Assembly (NCBI GenBank): GCA_002310155.1
Contig: DBYF01000128.1
Span: 13,637-39,891 of the forward strand
Source: Mageeibacillus sp. UBA1193
GTDB taxonomy: Bacteria > Bacillota > Clostridia > Saccharofermentanales > Saccharofermentanaceae
Reading direction: 5' to 3'
Length of the DNA stretch: 26,255 bases
Shown here: one piece after another, positions 1-7,636 of the stretch
Layout of the letters: every line of letters starts with the position of its first letter
Position numbering within the stretch: position 1 is the stretch's first letter
Notes under the pieces: generated by a model
What the model was told of the DNA's origin: nothing
The model's input: only the letters and a program-made list of their open reading frames with translations
The model's database searches: none
Position numbers and translations under genes: made by a program

Positions 1-203
1 CCGTCATTGGCCGCTGCGACCGCATATTTATTTCCATCGAAGTTCTCTCCGATCAATGCGAGGAAGAGGTTGCCTTTTTCGATCACACGGGTATCCGTCG
101 ACACACCGTCGATCACGTAGGTCTCCGGGTTCACACCCTCCGGGAGCTGCTTGAGCTCGCCGCCGGTCACATCAACTATCTCTTTGAGAGTAAACTTCGC
201 CAT
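1..203 (-). CDS. murF: MurF, UDP-MurNAc-tripeptide--D-Ala-D-Ala ligase (N-terminal part, cut by window edge)
   Basis: Only the first 67 or so codons are present; the gene continues past the left edge. It begins MAKFTLKEIVDVTGG and includes VSTDTRVIEKGNLFLALIGE followed by a NFDGNKY segment, the usual MurF N-terminal substrate-binding domain (D-x-R, then FxAxxGExxDGxxF). MurF is the cytoplasmic ligase that adds D-Ala-D-Ala to UDP-MurNAc-tripeptide, the last step before lipid I. The ATG lies 2 nt after the murE stop, with a GAGGAG ribosome site inside the end of murE, so the two are translationally linked. The ATPase centre lies outside the window. The call rests on this N-terminal motif and on the position directly after murE. 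Confidence 0.88.
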   Translation of the reverse strand, partial: MAKFTLKEIVDVTGGELKQLPEGVNPETYVIDGVSTDTRVIEKGNLFLALIGENFDGNKYAVAAAND

Positions 204-205
204 TC

Positions 206-1729
206 TTACACTCCTCTTTCCTTCTCGAGGTTTCTCAGTTCTTCCGACGTCACCTTCGAGTCGACGAAATCGACGACAGTATTCTTGATCGTCATCGTGG
301 TCTCGTGTCCTTTTCCGGCGATCACGACGATATCGTCCGGATGCGCCATCGCGCAGGCATGGCGGATCGCCGCTCTTCGATCCTCGATGATCTCATACGG
401 GACATCGCCGTTTCTCCTGATGCCCTCGACGATCATGCCGGCGATGATGCTGAAGTCCTCGGATCTCGAGTTATCTGTAGTCACTACGGTAAAATCACTG
501 TATTTGCCGGATACTTCGCCCATGGTGTATCTTCGGTCGTGCGGACGGTCGCCGCCGCAGCCGAACACCGTGATGATCCTGCCCTTACAGGACGGGCGGA
601 TCGCGTTGAGGAGCACCTTCAGGCTGTCTCCGTTATGGGCATAATCGACGTAGATCTTAAGTCCCAGAGAGTTATCGATCTTCTCCATTCTTCCAGGAAC
701 ACGGACAAATGTCATTCCGTTTTTGATCTGATCTCTTTCTACTCCCGCGAGAAAAGCACTTGCCGCCGCGCATACTGCGTTGTCGACGTTAAAGTCGCAC
801 AGGAGCGGTACGAAAAGTTCTTCTTCGTAGTCCGGGGTAACGAAAGTAAATCCCATGCCCGGGACGCCGTCCCTGACCGTGGTCTTCATGTCACGCATGG
901 TGAAGTCCGCGTCTTCGCTGACGCTGTAGGTATAGCACTTCTCGGTGTGTGCCTTCGCGTATGCGAGGACTTCCTCGAAGCGTCTGGTGTTCTTATTGAT
1001 GAGAGCGATACGGCAGTGGTCGAAGAGCGCGAGTTTACTGAGGAAATAGTCCTCCTCTGTCTCGTGCTCACCATCGGATACATGGTCATTCAGGAAGTTC
1101 GTGAAGACGCCGATCTCGAAGTCGACACCGTAGGTCCTCTTGAACTTCAGGCCGAGGGAAGATACTTCCATGACGCAGTCCTTTACGCCCTCGTCCTTCA
1201 TGGTACAAAGGAGCGACTGGAATTCCCAGGCTTCCGGGGTCGTGTGCTTCGACTTGATGGTCCTTCCGACGATCTTATTCTCGACGGTGCCGATGAGGCC
1301 GCAGGATCTGCCTGCTCTCTCCAGGATCTCGTGAATGATATAGGTCGAAGTGGTCTTACCCTTTGTTCCGGTAAGGCCGATGATCTTCATGTCCTTCGAA
1401 GGATGACCGAAATAGGAGCAGGCCATCTCGGCGTATGCTTTTCTCGTATCGGGAACCGCGGCGACGCCTGTCGTTCCGAGCGCTTCGATCGAAGCGAGCA
1501 TCTCCCGGATCTCGGGGAGTTTTCTCTCCTCGACGAGGACCAGGGCCGCGCCCTGCTCTGCCGCACTTACGATGTGCTTATGTCCGTCTGTCTTCTGTCC
1601 GACCATCGCCACAAATGCGGTCTTGTCCGTGACCTTTCTCGAATCGAGTACGATCTCGTCGAACTCTCTGTCGTCAGGTCCTGCGATCCACTTGTATTCA
1701 CTTTCTTTCAGAAGATCTGTCGCTCTCAT
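206..1729 (-). CDS. murE: MurE, UDP-MurNAc-dipeptide--amino-acid ligase
   Basis: Cytoplasmic Mur ligase that adds the third residue to the peptidoglycan stem peptide. Counting from the ATG, the ATP P-loop GTKGKTT is near residues 121-127. HTTPE, MEVSS and the SKLALF segment (carbamylated-Lys region) follow, then VDYAHN in place of the usual YAHTPD, GCGGDR-hDRR, and GKGHE near the C-terminus. The residue-selecting loop reads DNSRSED (about 419-425). The family marker for meso-diaminopimelate is DNPR, so the arginine is kept while proline is serine; meso-DAP is the likely substrate but is inferred. A GTG at 1738 gives a start three codons longer, with GGAG 6 nt upstream. The ATG at 1729 is preferred because MRATDLL aligns with usual MurE N-termini and AAAGG precedes it. 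It lies between the PBP and murF in the dcw operon. Confidence 0.95.
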   Translation of the reverse strand: MRATDLLKESEYKWIAGPDDREFDEIVLDSRKVTDKTAFVAMVGQKTDGHKHIVSAAEQGAALVLVEERKLPEIREMLASIEALGTTGVAAVPDTRKAYAEMACSYFGHPSKDMKIIGLTGTKGKTTSTYIIHEILERAGRSCGLIGTVENKIVGRTIKSKHTTPEAWEFQSLLCTMKDEGVKDCVMEVSSLGLKFKRTYGVDFEIGVFTNFLNDHVSDGEHETEEDYFLSKLALFDHCRIALINKNTRRFEEVLAYAKAHTEKCYTYSVSEDADFTMRDMKTTVRDGVPGMGFTFVTPDYEEELFVPLLCDFNVDNAVCAAASAFLAGVERDQIKNGMTFVRVPGRMEKIDNSLGLKIYVDYAHNGDSLKVLLNAIRPSCKGRIITVFGCGGDRPHDRRYTMGEVSGKYSDFTVVTTDNSRSEDFSIIAGMIVEGIRRNGDVPYEIIEDRRAAIRHACAMAHPDDIVVIAGKGHETTMTIKNTVVDFVDSKVTSEELRNLEKERGV

Positions 1730-1741
1730 AATTGTCACCCT

Positions 1742-4204
1742 TTACTCCATCTTCACCTTGACCATCGCTCCGAACGGAAGTTCCGTCGGCGGCGGTGGAG
1801 TCGTCTCACCGGTGGATTCACCCTCTTCTCCACCCGGATCATCGCCTGTATCCTCAGGCTTCTTCGTCCCCTCCGTATCATCCGGCGGAGGATCTTCCGA
1901 TGGTTCATCAGGCGGTTCTGTCGCATCCGGGTCCGGCGTCGGAGTCGGCGTCGGTGTCGGTTCGAGTGCTTTTCGTACGGAATCAGGCGGATCCTGAGAG
2001 ACTACGCGTCCCTGGACGTTACCGTCAATGATCAGGTTCAGGCCGTACTGCTTGGCCATCTTCCGCGCTTCGATGATATTCATTCCCGTGAAATCCGGGA
2101 TCGGTGTCTTATTCATGTCCTCCACGGAGACTTCGCCCGGATAAAGGACGATCACGGTGTCCTTGTAAACGGTCTCTTCACCGCCGTAGTACATAGTCCC
2201 GACGATGGTGTCGAGCTCCATCGTGCCGGAACCGTCGAGCACCTCGAAGCCCTCTTCTTCGAGAAGCTTCTTGGCCTGGAGATATGTCTTGCCGGTGACG
2301 TCCGGAACATGGTAGAGGATCGTCATACGGTCGTATTCGTCTTTGTTGAGCTTTCTGTCGACGCCCATGTACTCGAGCGTCTCTTCAACGATACGGGCGG
2401 AGACCTTTGCCGCAGCGGAGGAACCGACTTCCTTGTCTTCCGGCTTGTTGATAACGACGAGGACGGCGATCTTCGGATCGTAAGACGGAGCGAAGCAGCC
2501 GAACGAGATAACGTGCATACCCTTCTCATCACCGACATCGATGGTCGATGTGGAAGTCTTACCTGCAACATAGTAGCCAGGAACATAACCCGCAGAACCG
2601 GTACCCTCGTTAACTACGTCCTCGAGAAGCGAGCGGACACGGGCAGCGGACTGTTCGGAGAAGAGCGTTCTTACCTTCTCCGGCTCGAAATCTTTGATGA
2701 TGTTGCCGCTGTTATCAACGATCCTGGAAGCGATACGCGGACGCATCAGGGAACCGCCGTTGATCAGCGAGGAATAAACGGAGATCAGCTGGAGAGGGGT
2801 AACCGTAGAAGACTCACCGAAGGAGAGTGTCGCAAGGTCGACCTCGGTCGGCTTGGCGTGGAAAATGCCCTTTCCTTCCGCGGGAAGGTCAACGCCGGTT
2901 ACATCGTAGAAACCGCAGGCACGGATATAGTCATAATACTTCTCGATACCGACACGTCTGGCAAGCTTAACGAAGATCGGGTTACAGGAGCGCTCGAAGG
3001 CTTCTCTCAGGGTCTCATCACCGTGGTTGCCGTCTGTCTTTTCACGCCAGCAGCTGATCGTATCGACCGAGGTGATCGCGATCGGAGCATCCGAGAAGAT
3101 CTCATCCTCATAGGTCTGCCCTTCTTCGAAGGCGATCGCGGTGGTAACGGCCTTCATGGTGGAACCCGGCTCGTAAGTATCGGAGATACAGCGGTTTCTC
3201 CACGCCTGACTCATCAGGTAATTCGCCTGTTCTTCCGCAGTCATCGCATCCCACGTGTTCGTCGCGATACCGTAGGGTTTTTCACGTGGAGTATTCAGGT
3301 CAAAGTCCGGCATAGATACCATCGCGAGGATCTCACCTGTGTACGGATCCATGATGATACAGGTCACGCCGTCCTTCGGCTTGTATTCGTTATAGGCGTC
3401 GCGGCAGGCGTTCTCGGCGATCCTCTGGATGTTCATATCCAGTGTCAGCTGGACGTTATAGCCGTCTCTTGCCGCGATACTTGTCGGCGCGGAATATGGA
3501 AGCGCGCTCTGGTTGTAGTTATCAACCTCAGCGTAGGTAAATCCCTCGGTTCCGGTCAGGTAGGAGTTATACTGTGCCTCGATGCCGTACTGGCCGATCA
3601 GGGAGTTATCGTTCTGGTCGGCAAATCCGATGATCTGCGCGCCGAGAGAGCCGTAGTTATAGTATCTCTTCGGCACGGAGTCGATCTTGACGCCGCCGAT
3701 GTGATGTTCAGTAAGAAAAGCCTGAAGCTCGTTCTTCTGCTCGTAGTTTACTTTCTTGATGACCTGGATATAGGGCTTTTCGATCTGTGCGAGCCACTCG
3801 ACCATCTTCGCCTTGTCGGCGCCGACGATAGATGCAAAAGCATCCGCGATCTGCTCGGCGGTCAGGGCATCTTTTCTGCCTTCCTGGGACTTCAGGACGT
3901 CCGAAGGCGTGATACCGATCGTGTATTCATAAGTGGTACTTGCGAGGATGTTGCTGTTTCGATCAACGATATCTCCACGGGACGGGACGTCCTTGATACG
4001 CTGCCAGTGCATCTGAGATGCCTTGTAGGAATATTCGTCGTAGTGGTCGTGCTGGATACCGTACTGGACTTTGATCAGGTATCCCATGAAAGCGGTAAGG
4101 GCCAGAAAGACGGTGACCAGAACGATCCTTCCGCCGATGCGGAAACGGGCCGTTGCGGACTCGTCTACAACCTGCACATTATCCTTACGCTCTTCTGAAG
4201 ACAT
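1742..4204 (-). CDS. ftsI: FtsI/SpoVD-class penicillin-binding protein (class B transpeptidase) with two PASTA domains
   Basis: Septal peptidoglycan D,D-transpeptidase, 820 aa, longer than usual. A cytoplasmic N-terminus is followed by one membrane anchor (about 26-46). The PBP dimerisation domain starts near SRGDIVDRNSNILA (76-88). The transpeptidase domain has the active-site SxxK as S348-T-M-K351, SxN as S406-C-N408, and the third motif as K549-T-S-T instead of KTGT. A first PASTA domain covers about 630-690. A second begins near 698 and appears interrupted after SQDPPDSVRKA by about 60 Pro/Thr/Asp/Glu-rich residues, before a final strand FGAMVKVKME. The gene sits between ftsL and murE, as pbpB/spoVD do in B. 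subtilis. Which of the two roles (vegetative septum or spore cortex) applies cannot be told from sequence; the single copy here favours division. Start is ATG, with GGGG or AAAGGA upstream. Confidence 0.93.
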   Translation of the reverse strand: MSSEERKDNVQVVDESATARFRIGGRIVLVTVFLALTAFMGYLIKVQYGIQHDHYDEYSYKASQMHWQRIKDVPSRGDIVDRNSNILASTTYEYTIGITPSDVLKSQEGRKDALTAEQIADAFASIVGADKAKMVEWLAQIEKPYIQVIKKVNYEQKNELQAFLTEHHIGGVKIDSVPKRYYNYGSLGAQIIGFADQNDNSLIGQYGIEAQYNSYLTGTEGFTYAEVDNYNQSALPYSAPTSIAARDGYNVQLTLDMNIQRIAENACRDAYNEYKPKDGVTCIIMDPYTGEILAMVSMPDFDLNTPREKPYGIATNTWDAMTAEEQANYLMSQAWRNRCISDTYEPGSTMKAVTTAIAFEEGQTYEDEIFSDAPIAITSVDTISCWREKTDGNHGDETLREAFERSCNPIFVKLARRVGIEKYYDYIRACGFYDVTGVDLPAEGKGIFHAKPTEVDLATLSFGESSTVTPLQLISVYSSLINGGSLMRPRIASRIVDNSGNIIKDFEPEKVRTLFSEQSAARVRSLLEDVVNEGTGSAGYVPGYYVAGKTSTSTIDVGDEKGMHVISFGCFAPSYDPKIAVLVVINKPEDKEVGSSAAAKVSARIVEETLEYMGVDRKLNKDEYDRMTILYHVPDVTGKTYLQAKKLLEEEGFEVLDGSGTMELDTIVGTMYYGGEETVYKDTVIVLYPGEVSVEDMNKTPIPDFTGMNIIEARKMAKQYGLNLIIDGNVQGRVVSQDPPDSVRKALEPTPTPTPTPDPDATEPPDEPSEDPPPDDTEGTKKPEDTGDDPGGEEGESTGETTPPPPTELPFGAMVKVKME
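1787..1963 (-). repeat. Low-complexity P/T/D/E insert in the last PASTA domain of the PBP
   Basis: These codons encode about 60 residues, almost all Pro, Thr, Asp, Glu, Gly or Ser, opening with a TPTPTPTP run and closing with PPPP. On both sides the protein matches one PASTA fold: VVSQDPPDSV before and a short hydrophobic strand AMVKVKM after. The plus-strand copy shows runs of ggagtcggcgtcggtgtcgg type, so repeat slippage could change its length. Likely a flexible extracellular linker; no function is known to me. Confidence 0.75.
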
Positions 4205-4234
4205 ACCTGTCCCCGTTCCTTTCCCGCCTGATCA

Positions 4235-4882
4235 TTACTGTCCCTCTTGAGAATAATAATCCGCCAGGTTTTTCTTCGCTTCCTCAACGATATCTTCCGT
4301 TAATCCAACGGAATTATAGGAACGGCTCGTGGTCATATGGTCCTTCTTCGGGACTTCCACGGTCACGATCTGCTTATCATTCGGTTCCACCATGCCCAGA
4401 TGCATGAGGGCTGACTTCTTGACAACTTCCAGATCCGCGCTGACGAAGAGAGTCTCCTTCAGCTGGCTGGTTTCCTGGCGCAATTTGTTGATCTGACGCT
4501 CTTTGTTATTATTCGCAAAATTCATCGATGCGATCTGTGCTTCATTATATACCAAAAGTCCGAACAGCGCGGTGACGAACGCTACCGCCAGAGCAAACAA
4601 AATAAAGTCGCGGAAACGCTTCAAAGTCATGGAAAATGTCTTTTTGCGGTAATTTCCGTATGCTGCTTCGACCGCACGCTTGTTCTGCATGCGGATCTTC
4701 TTTCTTCTCTCCTCACGGGATTCCTTCTCGATCACACCGGATTCTTCGAGTGCACTCATATAACGCTCCGCCTCTCCATCGTCGAAAGCAAGAAAATTCA
4801 GGCCGATAGAATAATCCGACCCTGTGTGTTTTAACAGAGCATCAACAGTTTCTTTTTTGTTCAGTTTTACTGCCTGAGCCAT
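4235..4882 (-). CDS. ftsL: FtsL-like cell-division protein
   Basis: Bitopic division protein that with DivIC/FtsB supports activation of the septal synthase. The 215-aa protein has a long charged cytoplasmic N-terminus (about 1-90, with a KESREERRKKIRMQNKR basic stretch) and one membrane segment (about 92-112, FILFALAVAFVTALFGLLVY). A short coiled coil rich in K/E/Q/N (QINKLRQETSQLKETL) follows, then ALMHLGMVEPNDKQIVTVEVP, typical of the FtsL / septum-initiator family after its coil. It overlaps the rsmH stop by 16 nt and precedes the PBP, the standard ftsL slot. The N-terminal cytoplasmic part is longer than in B. subtilis FtsL (117 aa in total). Sequence conservation in this family is weak, so the call rests on topology plus position. 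Confidence 0.85.
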   Translation of the reverse strand: MAQAVKLNKKETVDALLKHTGSDYSIGLNFLAFDDGEAERYMSALEESGVIEKESREERRKKIRMQNKRAVEAAYGNYRKKTFSMTLKRFRDFILFALAVAFVTALFGLLVYNEAQIASMNFANNNKERQINKLRQETSQLKETLFVSADLEVVKKSALMHLGMVEPNDKQIVTVEVPKKDHMTTSRSYNSVGLTEDIVEEAKKNLADYYSQEGQ

Positions 4883-5850
4883 ACCTCTTCATTCCTTTCG
4901 AATACTCTCAGCTTCGCGCACCCCGAGCGTTTATTTTCCACAGCTTCTTTCTTGGAAGCCACGATGGGTTTACTGTGGATCTGTTTTCCCATCGGCTTCT
5001 TACCGCATACACACACCGGGAACTCTCTCGGACATGTGCACGGATTTTCCAGTTTGCGGAAGGCTTCCTTGACCAGACGGTCTTCCAGCGAGTGGAAGGA
5101 GATCACCGCAAACCGACCATGTGCATTCAGAAGAGAAGGTACAGTCTCCAGAAGCTCGGATACCGAAGCCAGTTCGTGGTTGACCTCGATACGGATCGCC
5201 TGGAAGCATCTTCTCGCCGGATGCTGGTCCTCTTTTCTGGCGGCATGGGGCATCGCGCTGCGGATCAGCTCCGCCAGGTCTGTCGTGGTCCGGATCGGCG
5301 ATTCGCCTCTTCTTTTCACGATAGCCGCTGCGATCCTGCCGGCATATCTCTCTTCACCGTATTCTCTGAAGATCTTCGTCAGAGCTTCTTCTGAATACTC
5401 ATTGACCACGACTTCCGCGGACAGCGCCTGCTGCTGGTTCATTCTCATGTCCAGCGGGCCTTCCTTCATGTAGGAGAAACCACGTTCGTCGGTGTCGATC
5501 TGATGAGACGATACGCCAAGATCGGCAAGTACCCCGTCTACCTTTTCAATGTTCATCTCTTTGAGTACTTCGCCGATACGGCCGAAGTCCGTCTTTACAA
5601 GTACCCATTTATTCTCAGCTCCGAGCTCCTGTCTTCTTTTCTCGCAGGCTGCCAGAGCTTCATCATCCTTATCCAGCGAGATCAGCTTACCCTGATCTCC
5701 GAGCCGTTCTACGATCCCGGCACTGTGTCCGCCGCCGCCGGCTGTGCAGTCCACATAGATTCCGTCCGCCTTAATGGCCAGACCATCCATACACTCCTCG
5801 AAAAGCACCGGGATGTGATGGAAATTACAATCCTGTGATCTCGTAGCCAT
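4867..5850 (-). CDS. rsmH: RsmH (MraW), 16S rRNA C1402 N4-methyltransferase
   Basis: SAM-dependent enzyme that methylates N4 of C1402 in the ribosomal P site. The 327-aa product starts MATRSQDCNFHHIPVL and shows the SAM motif VDCTAGGGGHS, then DGVLADLGVSSHQID with DERGFS, RRCFQAIRIEVNHEL, FAVISFHSLEDRLVK and a C-terminal NKRSGCAKLR, all hallmarks of the family. The reading frame stays open about 190 nt further upstream, but that stretch overlaps mraZ in another frame and is Arg/Ser-rich with no family similarity. The ATG at 5850 is therefore chosen; it overlaps the mraZ end by 26 nt and has AGGAG upstream. Second gene of the dcw operon. Confidence 0.96.
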   Translation of the reverse strand: MATRSQDCNFHHIPVLFEECMDGLAIKADGIYVDCTAGGGGHSAGIVERLGDQGKLISLDKDDEALAACEKRRQELGAENKWVLVKTDFGRIGEVLKEMNIEKVDGVLADLGVSSHQIDTDERGFSYMKEGPLDMRMNQQQALSAEVVVNEYSEEALTKIFREYGEERYAGRIAAAIVKRRGESPIRTTTDLAELIRSAMPHAARKEDQHPARRCFQAIRIEVNHELASVSELLETVPSLLNAHGRFAVISFHSLEDRLVKEAFRKLENPCTCPREFPVCVCGKKPMGKQIHSKPIVASKKEAVENKRSGCAKLRVFERNEEVWLRQ

Positions 5851-6259
5851 CCAGATCGATACTCTCCTGTTCTGCTTCCTCGTTCTGCGCGTCGTAGTAC
5901 TTCTTCGTGCAGATCTCGAGTACGTCCTTCTCGATCTGGTAGATGCAGATCTCATCCGAAGGAACGGCACCGATGCGGTTCCAGAGCTCGGAACTAACGG
6001 AGATACGGCCCTGTCCGTCCAGCTCGCACTCGAGCGCCTCACCGATGATCTGACGTCTTGCGTGACGGATCTTCGGGTTGGTCATCGGGATTTTGCTGAA
6101 CTGCTCAACGATGCCCTGAAAGTGGTCTTCGCCATAGATGCTGAGATAGCCCTTGTCCTGGTTCAAAGTAACAAACATAGGCGAGCCGATCTGATCCCGG
6201 AGTTTTGCCGGAATGAAGATCCTTCCCTTCGCGTCCATTTTGTTGATGAATCGAGCCAT
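5825..6259 (-). CDS. mraZ: MraZ, transcriptional regulator of the dcw operon
   Basis: DNA-binding protein of 144 aa with two SpoVT/AbrB-like half-domains. The first carries MDAKGRIFIPAKLR (about 8-21) and the second DGQGRISVSSELW (about 80-92), the paired D-x-x-GR signature of MraZ. In studied bacteria MraZ forms rings and binds short direct repeats in front of its own gene, and such repeats are present here (6320-6339). ATG with AAGGAGAG 5-6 nt upstream. It is the first gene of the operon and its end overlaps rsmH. An acidic C-terminal tail (NEEAEQESIDLDGYE) is slightly longer than usual. Confidence 0.96.
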   Translation of the reverse strand: MARFINKMDAKGRIFIPAKLRDQIGSPMFVTLNQDKGYLSIYGEDHFQGIVEQFSKIPMTNPKIRHARRQIIGEALECELDGQGRISVSSELWNRIGAVPSDEICIYQIEKDVLEICTKKYYDAQNEEAEQESIDLDGYEITGL

Positions 6260-6283
6260 GCTCTCTCCTTCTCTTTGGCCTGA

Positions 6284-6339
6284 TTTTCACCACGATTCAA
6301 CACCTACGGTGAACTCTCACACCACTTTTCACCACTTTT
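6284..6339 (-). promoter_or_regulatory. Probable MraZ-box operator
   Basis: Read on the minus strand, AAAAGTGGTG occurs twice back to back (6330-6339 and 6320-6329), a 10-bp period that matches one helical turn. A further GTGGTGAAAA lies at 6284-6293. AAAGTGG-type tandem repeats in front of mraZ are the known MraZ target in several Firmicutes and Mollicutes. The doublet lies just downstream of the predicted -10 box, where a bound protein would block initiation or escape. Autoregulation is inferred. Confidence 0.75.
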
Positions 6340-6347
6340 ATGGACTA

Positions 6348-6376
6348 ATTGTATTAAAATAACGTTTACATTTCAA
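6348..6376 (-). promoter_or_regulatory. Predicted sigma-A promoter of mraZ operon
   Basis: On the minus strand, TTGAAA (6371-6376) and TACAAT (6348-6353) are separated by exactly 17 nt. Each has one or two differences from TTGACA/TATAAT. The start point would be near 6341, directly at the MraZ-box repeats, about 80 nt before the mraZ ATG. Confidence 0.75.
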
Positions 6377-6420
6377 TAGTGTTTCAAACACGAAACCTTG
6401 AAAAATAGCACATTTTCGGG

Positions 6421-6465
6421 CAAAAGACGAACAAACGCTCGATTTTGTTCCAAATCGAGCGTTTT
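6421..6465 (-). terminator. Rho-independent terminator after rodA
   Basis: A perfect 13-bp stem (6433-6445 with 6452-6464) closes a 6-nt loop. On the minus strand it is followed by a T-rich stretch (TTTGTTCGTCTTTTG); on the plus strand by five T. It lies 32 nt after the rodA stop and separates the long translation/envelope operon from the mraZ promoter. Confidence 0.85.
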
Positions 6466-6496
6466 TCAATGAATATTCAGTTAGTGAAAGGCAGAA

Positions 6497-7627
6497 TTAT
6501 CCTGTCGTAGCCTTACGGTCCATCGAGATATTTAATATGAACCCCAGCGATATGAAGTTAACCATCATGGCCGTACCCCCCATGCTGACGAACGGCAGCG
6601 GGATACCCGTGATCGGGAGAAGTCCTACGCACATGCCCATATTCTCGATGAAGTGGACGGCATAAGAACCGGTCAGGCCGACGATGATGAAGGCGTATGC
6701 TTTTCGCGAGGATTTAGAGGCGACATAGAGGCACCGGAGCAGGAAGAAAAAGGCCAGGACGACAAGCGCGGTCGTGCCGATAAAGCCCATACGTTCCGAT
6801 ACTGCCGAGTAGATGAAGTCGGATTCTTTAACAGGTACTTTTACGAGGATACCCGTATGGTTTCCCGTAAGGCCTCCGGATGCCACCGCGGCCTTCGACT
6901 GAACGAGGTTATACTCGGATACCGGGTCCGATCCTTCGAATACGAGGGACAGGATCCTCTTCTTCTGGTAAGGTGCGAGATAGAAGTTCCACACGATCGG
7001 GATAACGCCTACGATCGCGGCGGAGATCGCCAGCAGGAAGTATCTGTACTTGAGGTTCCAGATAAAGAGCATGCACGCGAAGGAGATGACGATAACCATC
7101 GCGGTACCGAAGTCCGGCTGCTTGAGGATCAGGAGCATCGGCGGGCCATAGATCAGCGCGAGGTATACCCAGCCGCGTATCATGGAGATGGTCTTGGCGG
7201 CCATATCCTCAAGAACATAGGAAGATACGATGACCAGACCGATCTTCGTCATCTCAGATGGCTGGAATGTACCTAAGAAAGGGAGCTTCATCCAGGAGTC
7301 CGCACCCCATGTACTCTCGAGCGTGAAGCCGTCGATCAGTACGTATACCAGGAGCATCAGCGAGACGCCATAGAATATCCATCCGATGATCTTCATGAAC
7401 TGGGTATCCAGAAGGCAGATAACGAGCGCGATAAACATGCCGATAACGGCCGCGATCACCTGCTTATAGAAGATCGTCGGGTAACCTTCGTAACCTTGGG
7501 AAAGAACCAGATTCAGGACATAAAGACCGATGGTGGTAATAGACAGGATCGGGATAATGATCCAGAAATCCACCGTTCGAAGCGAATTATTCTTGAGAAA
7601 TTCGATTCCGGATTTGCCCTGATTCAT
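6497..7627 (-). CDS. rodA: RodA-type SEDS peptidoglycan glycosyltransferase
   Basis: Integral membrane protein of the SEDS family (RodA/FtsW/SpoVE), which polymerises lipid II into glycan strands together with a class B PBP. The 376 aa contain about ten hydrophobic segments. Family motifs seen: FQPSEMTKIGLVI (about 125), LKQPDFGTAM (about 168), VKESDFIYSAVSERMGFIG (about 270) and GLLPITGIPLPFVSMGG near the C-terminus. The last normally continues SYGGSS; here it is SMGGTAM. The spacing and the DFI motif fit RodA better than FtsW. It follows lgt by 9 nt and is the last gene of the run, ahead of a strong terminator. The start MNQGKSG is an ATG. Confidence 0.88.
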   Translation of the reverse strand: MNQGKSGIEFLKNNSLRTVDFWIIIPILSITTIGLYVLNLVLSQGYEGYPTIFYKQVIAAVIGMFIALVICLLDTQFMKIIGWIFYGVSLMLLVYVLIDGFTLESTWGADSWMKLPFLGTFQPSEMTKIGLVIVSSYVLEDMAAKTISMIRGWVYLALIYGPPMLLILKQPDFGTAMVIVISFACMLFIWNLKYRYFLLAISAAIVGVIPIVWNFYLAPYQKKRILSLVFEGSDPVSEYNLVQSKAAVASGGLTGNHTGILVKVPVKESDFIYSAVSERMGFIGTTALVVLAFFFLLRCLYVASKSSRKAYAFIIVGLTGSYAVHFIENMGMCVGLLPITGIPLPFVSMGGTAMMVNFISLGFILNISMDRKATTG

Positions 7628-7636
7628 TAAGGCCTC

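Noticed and set aside
305..4198. Very long open frame on the plus strand opposite murE and the PBP gene
   Set aside because: It is antisense to two well-recognised genes, has no ribosome site or family motif, and is Arg/Asp/Val-rich as expected for a shadow frame.
5851..6042. N-terminal extension of rsmH
   Set aside because: Overlaps mraZ in another frame, is Arg/Ser-rich, and has no family similarity; the HHIPVL start region follows the ATG at 5850.
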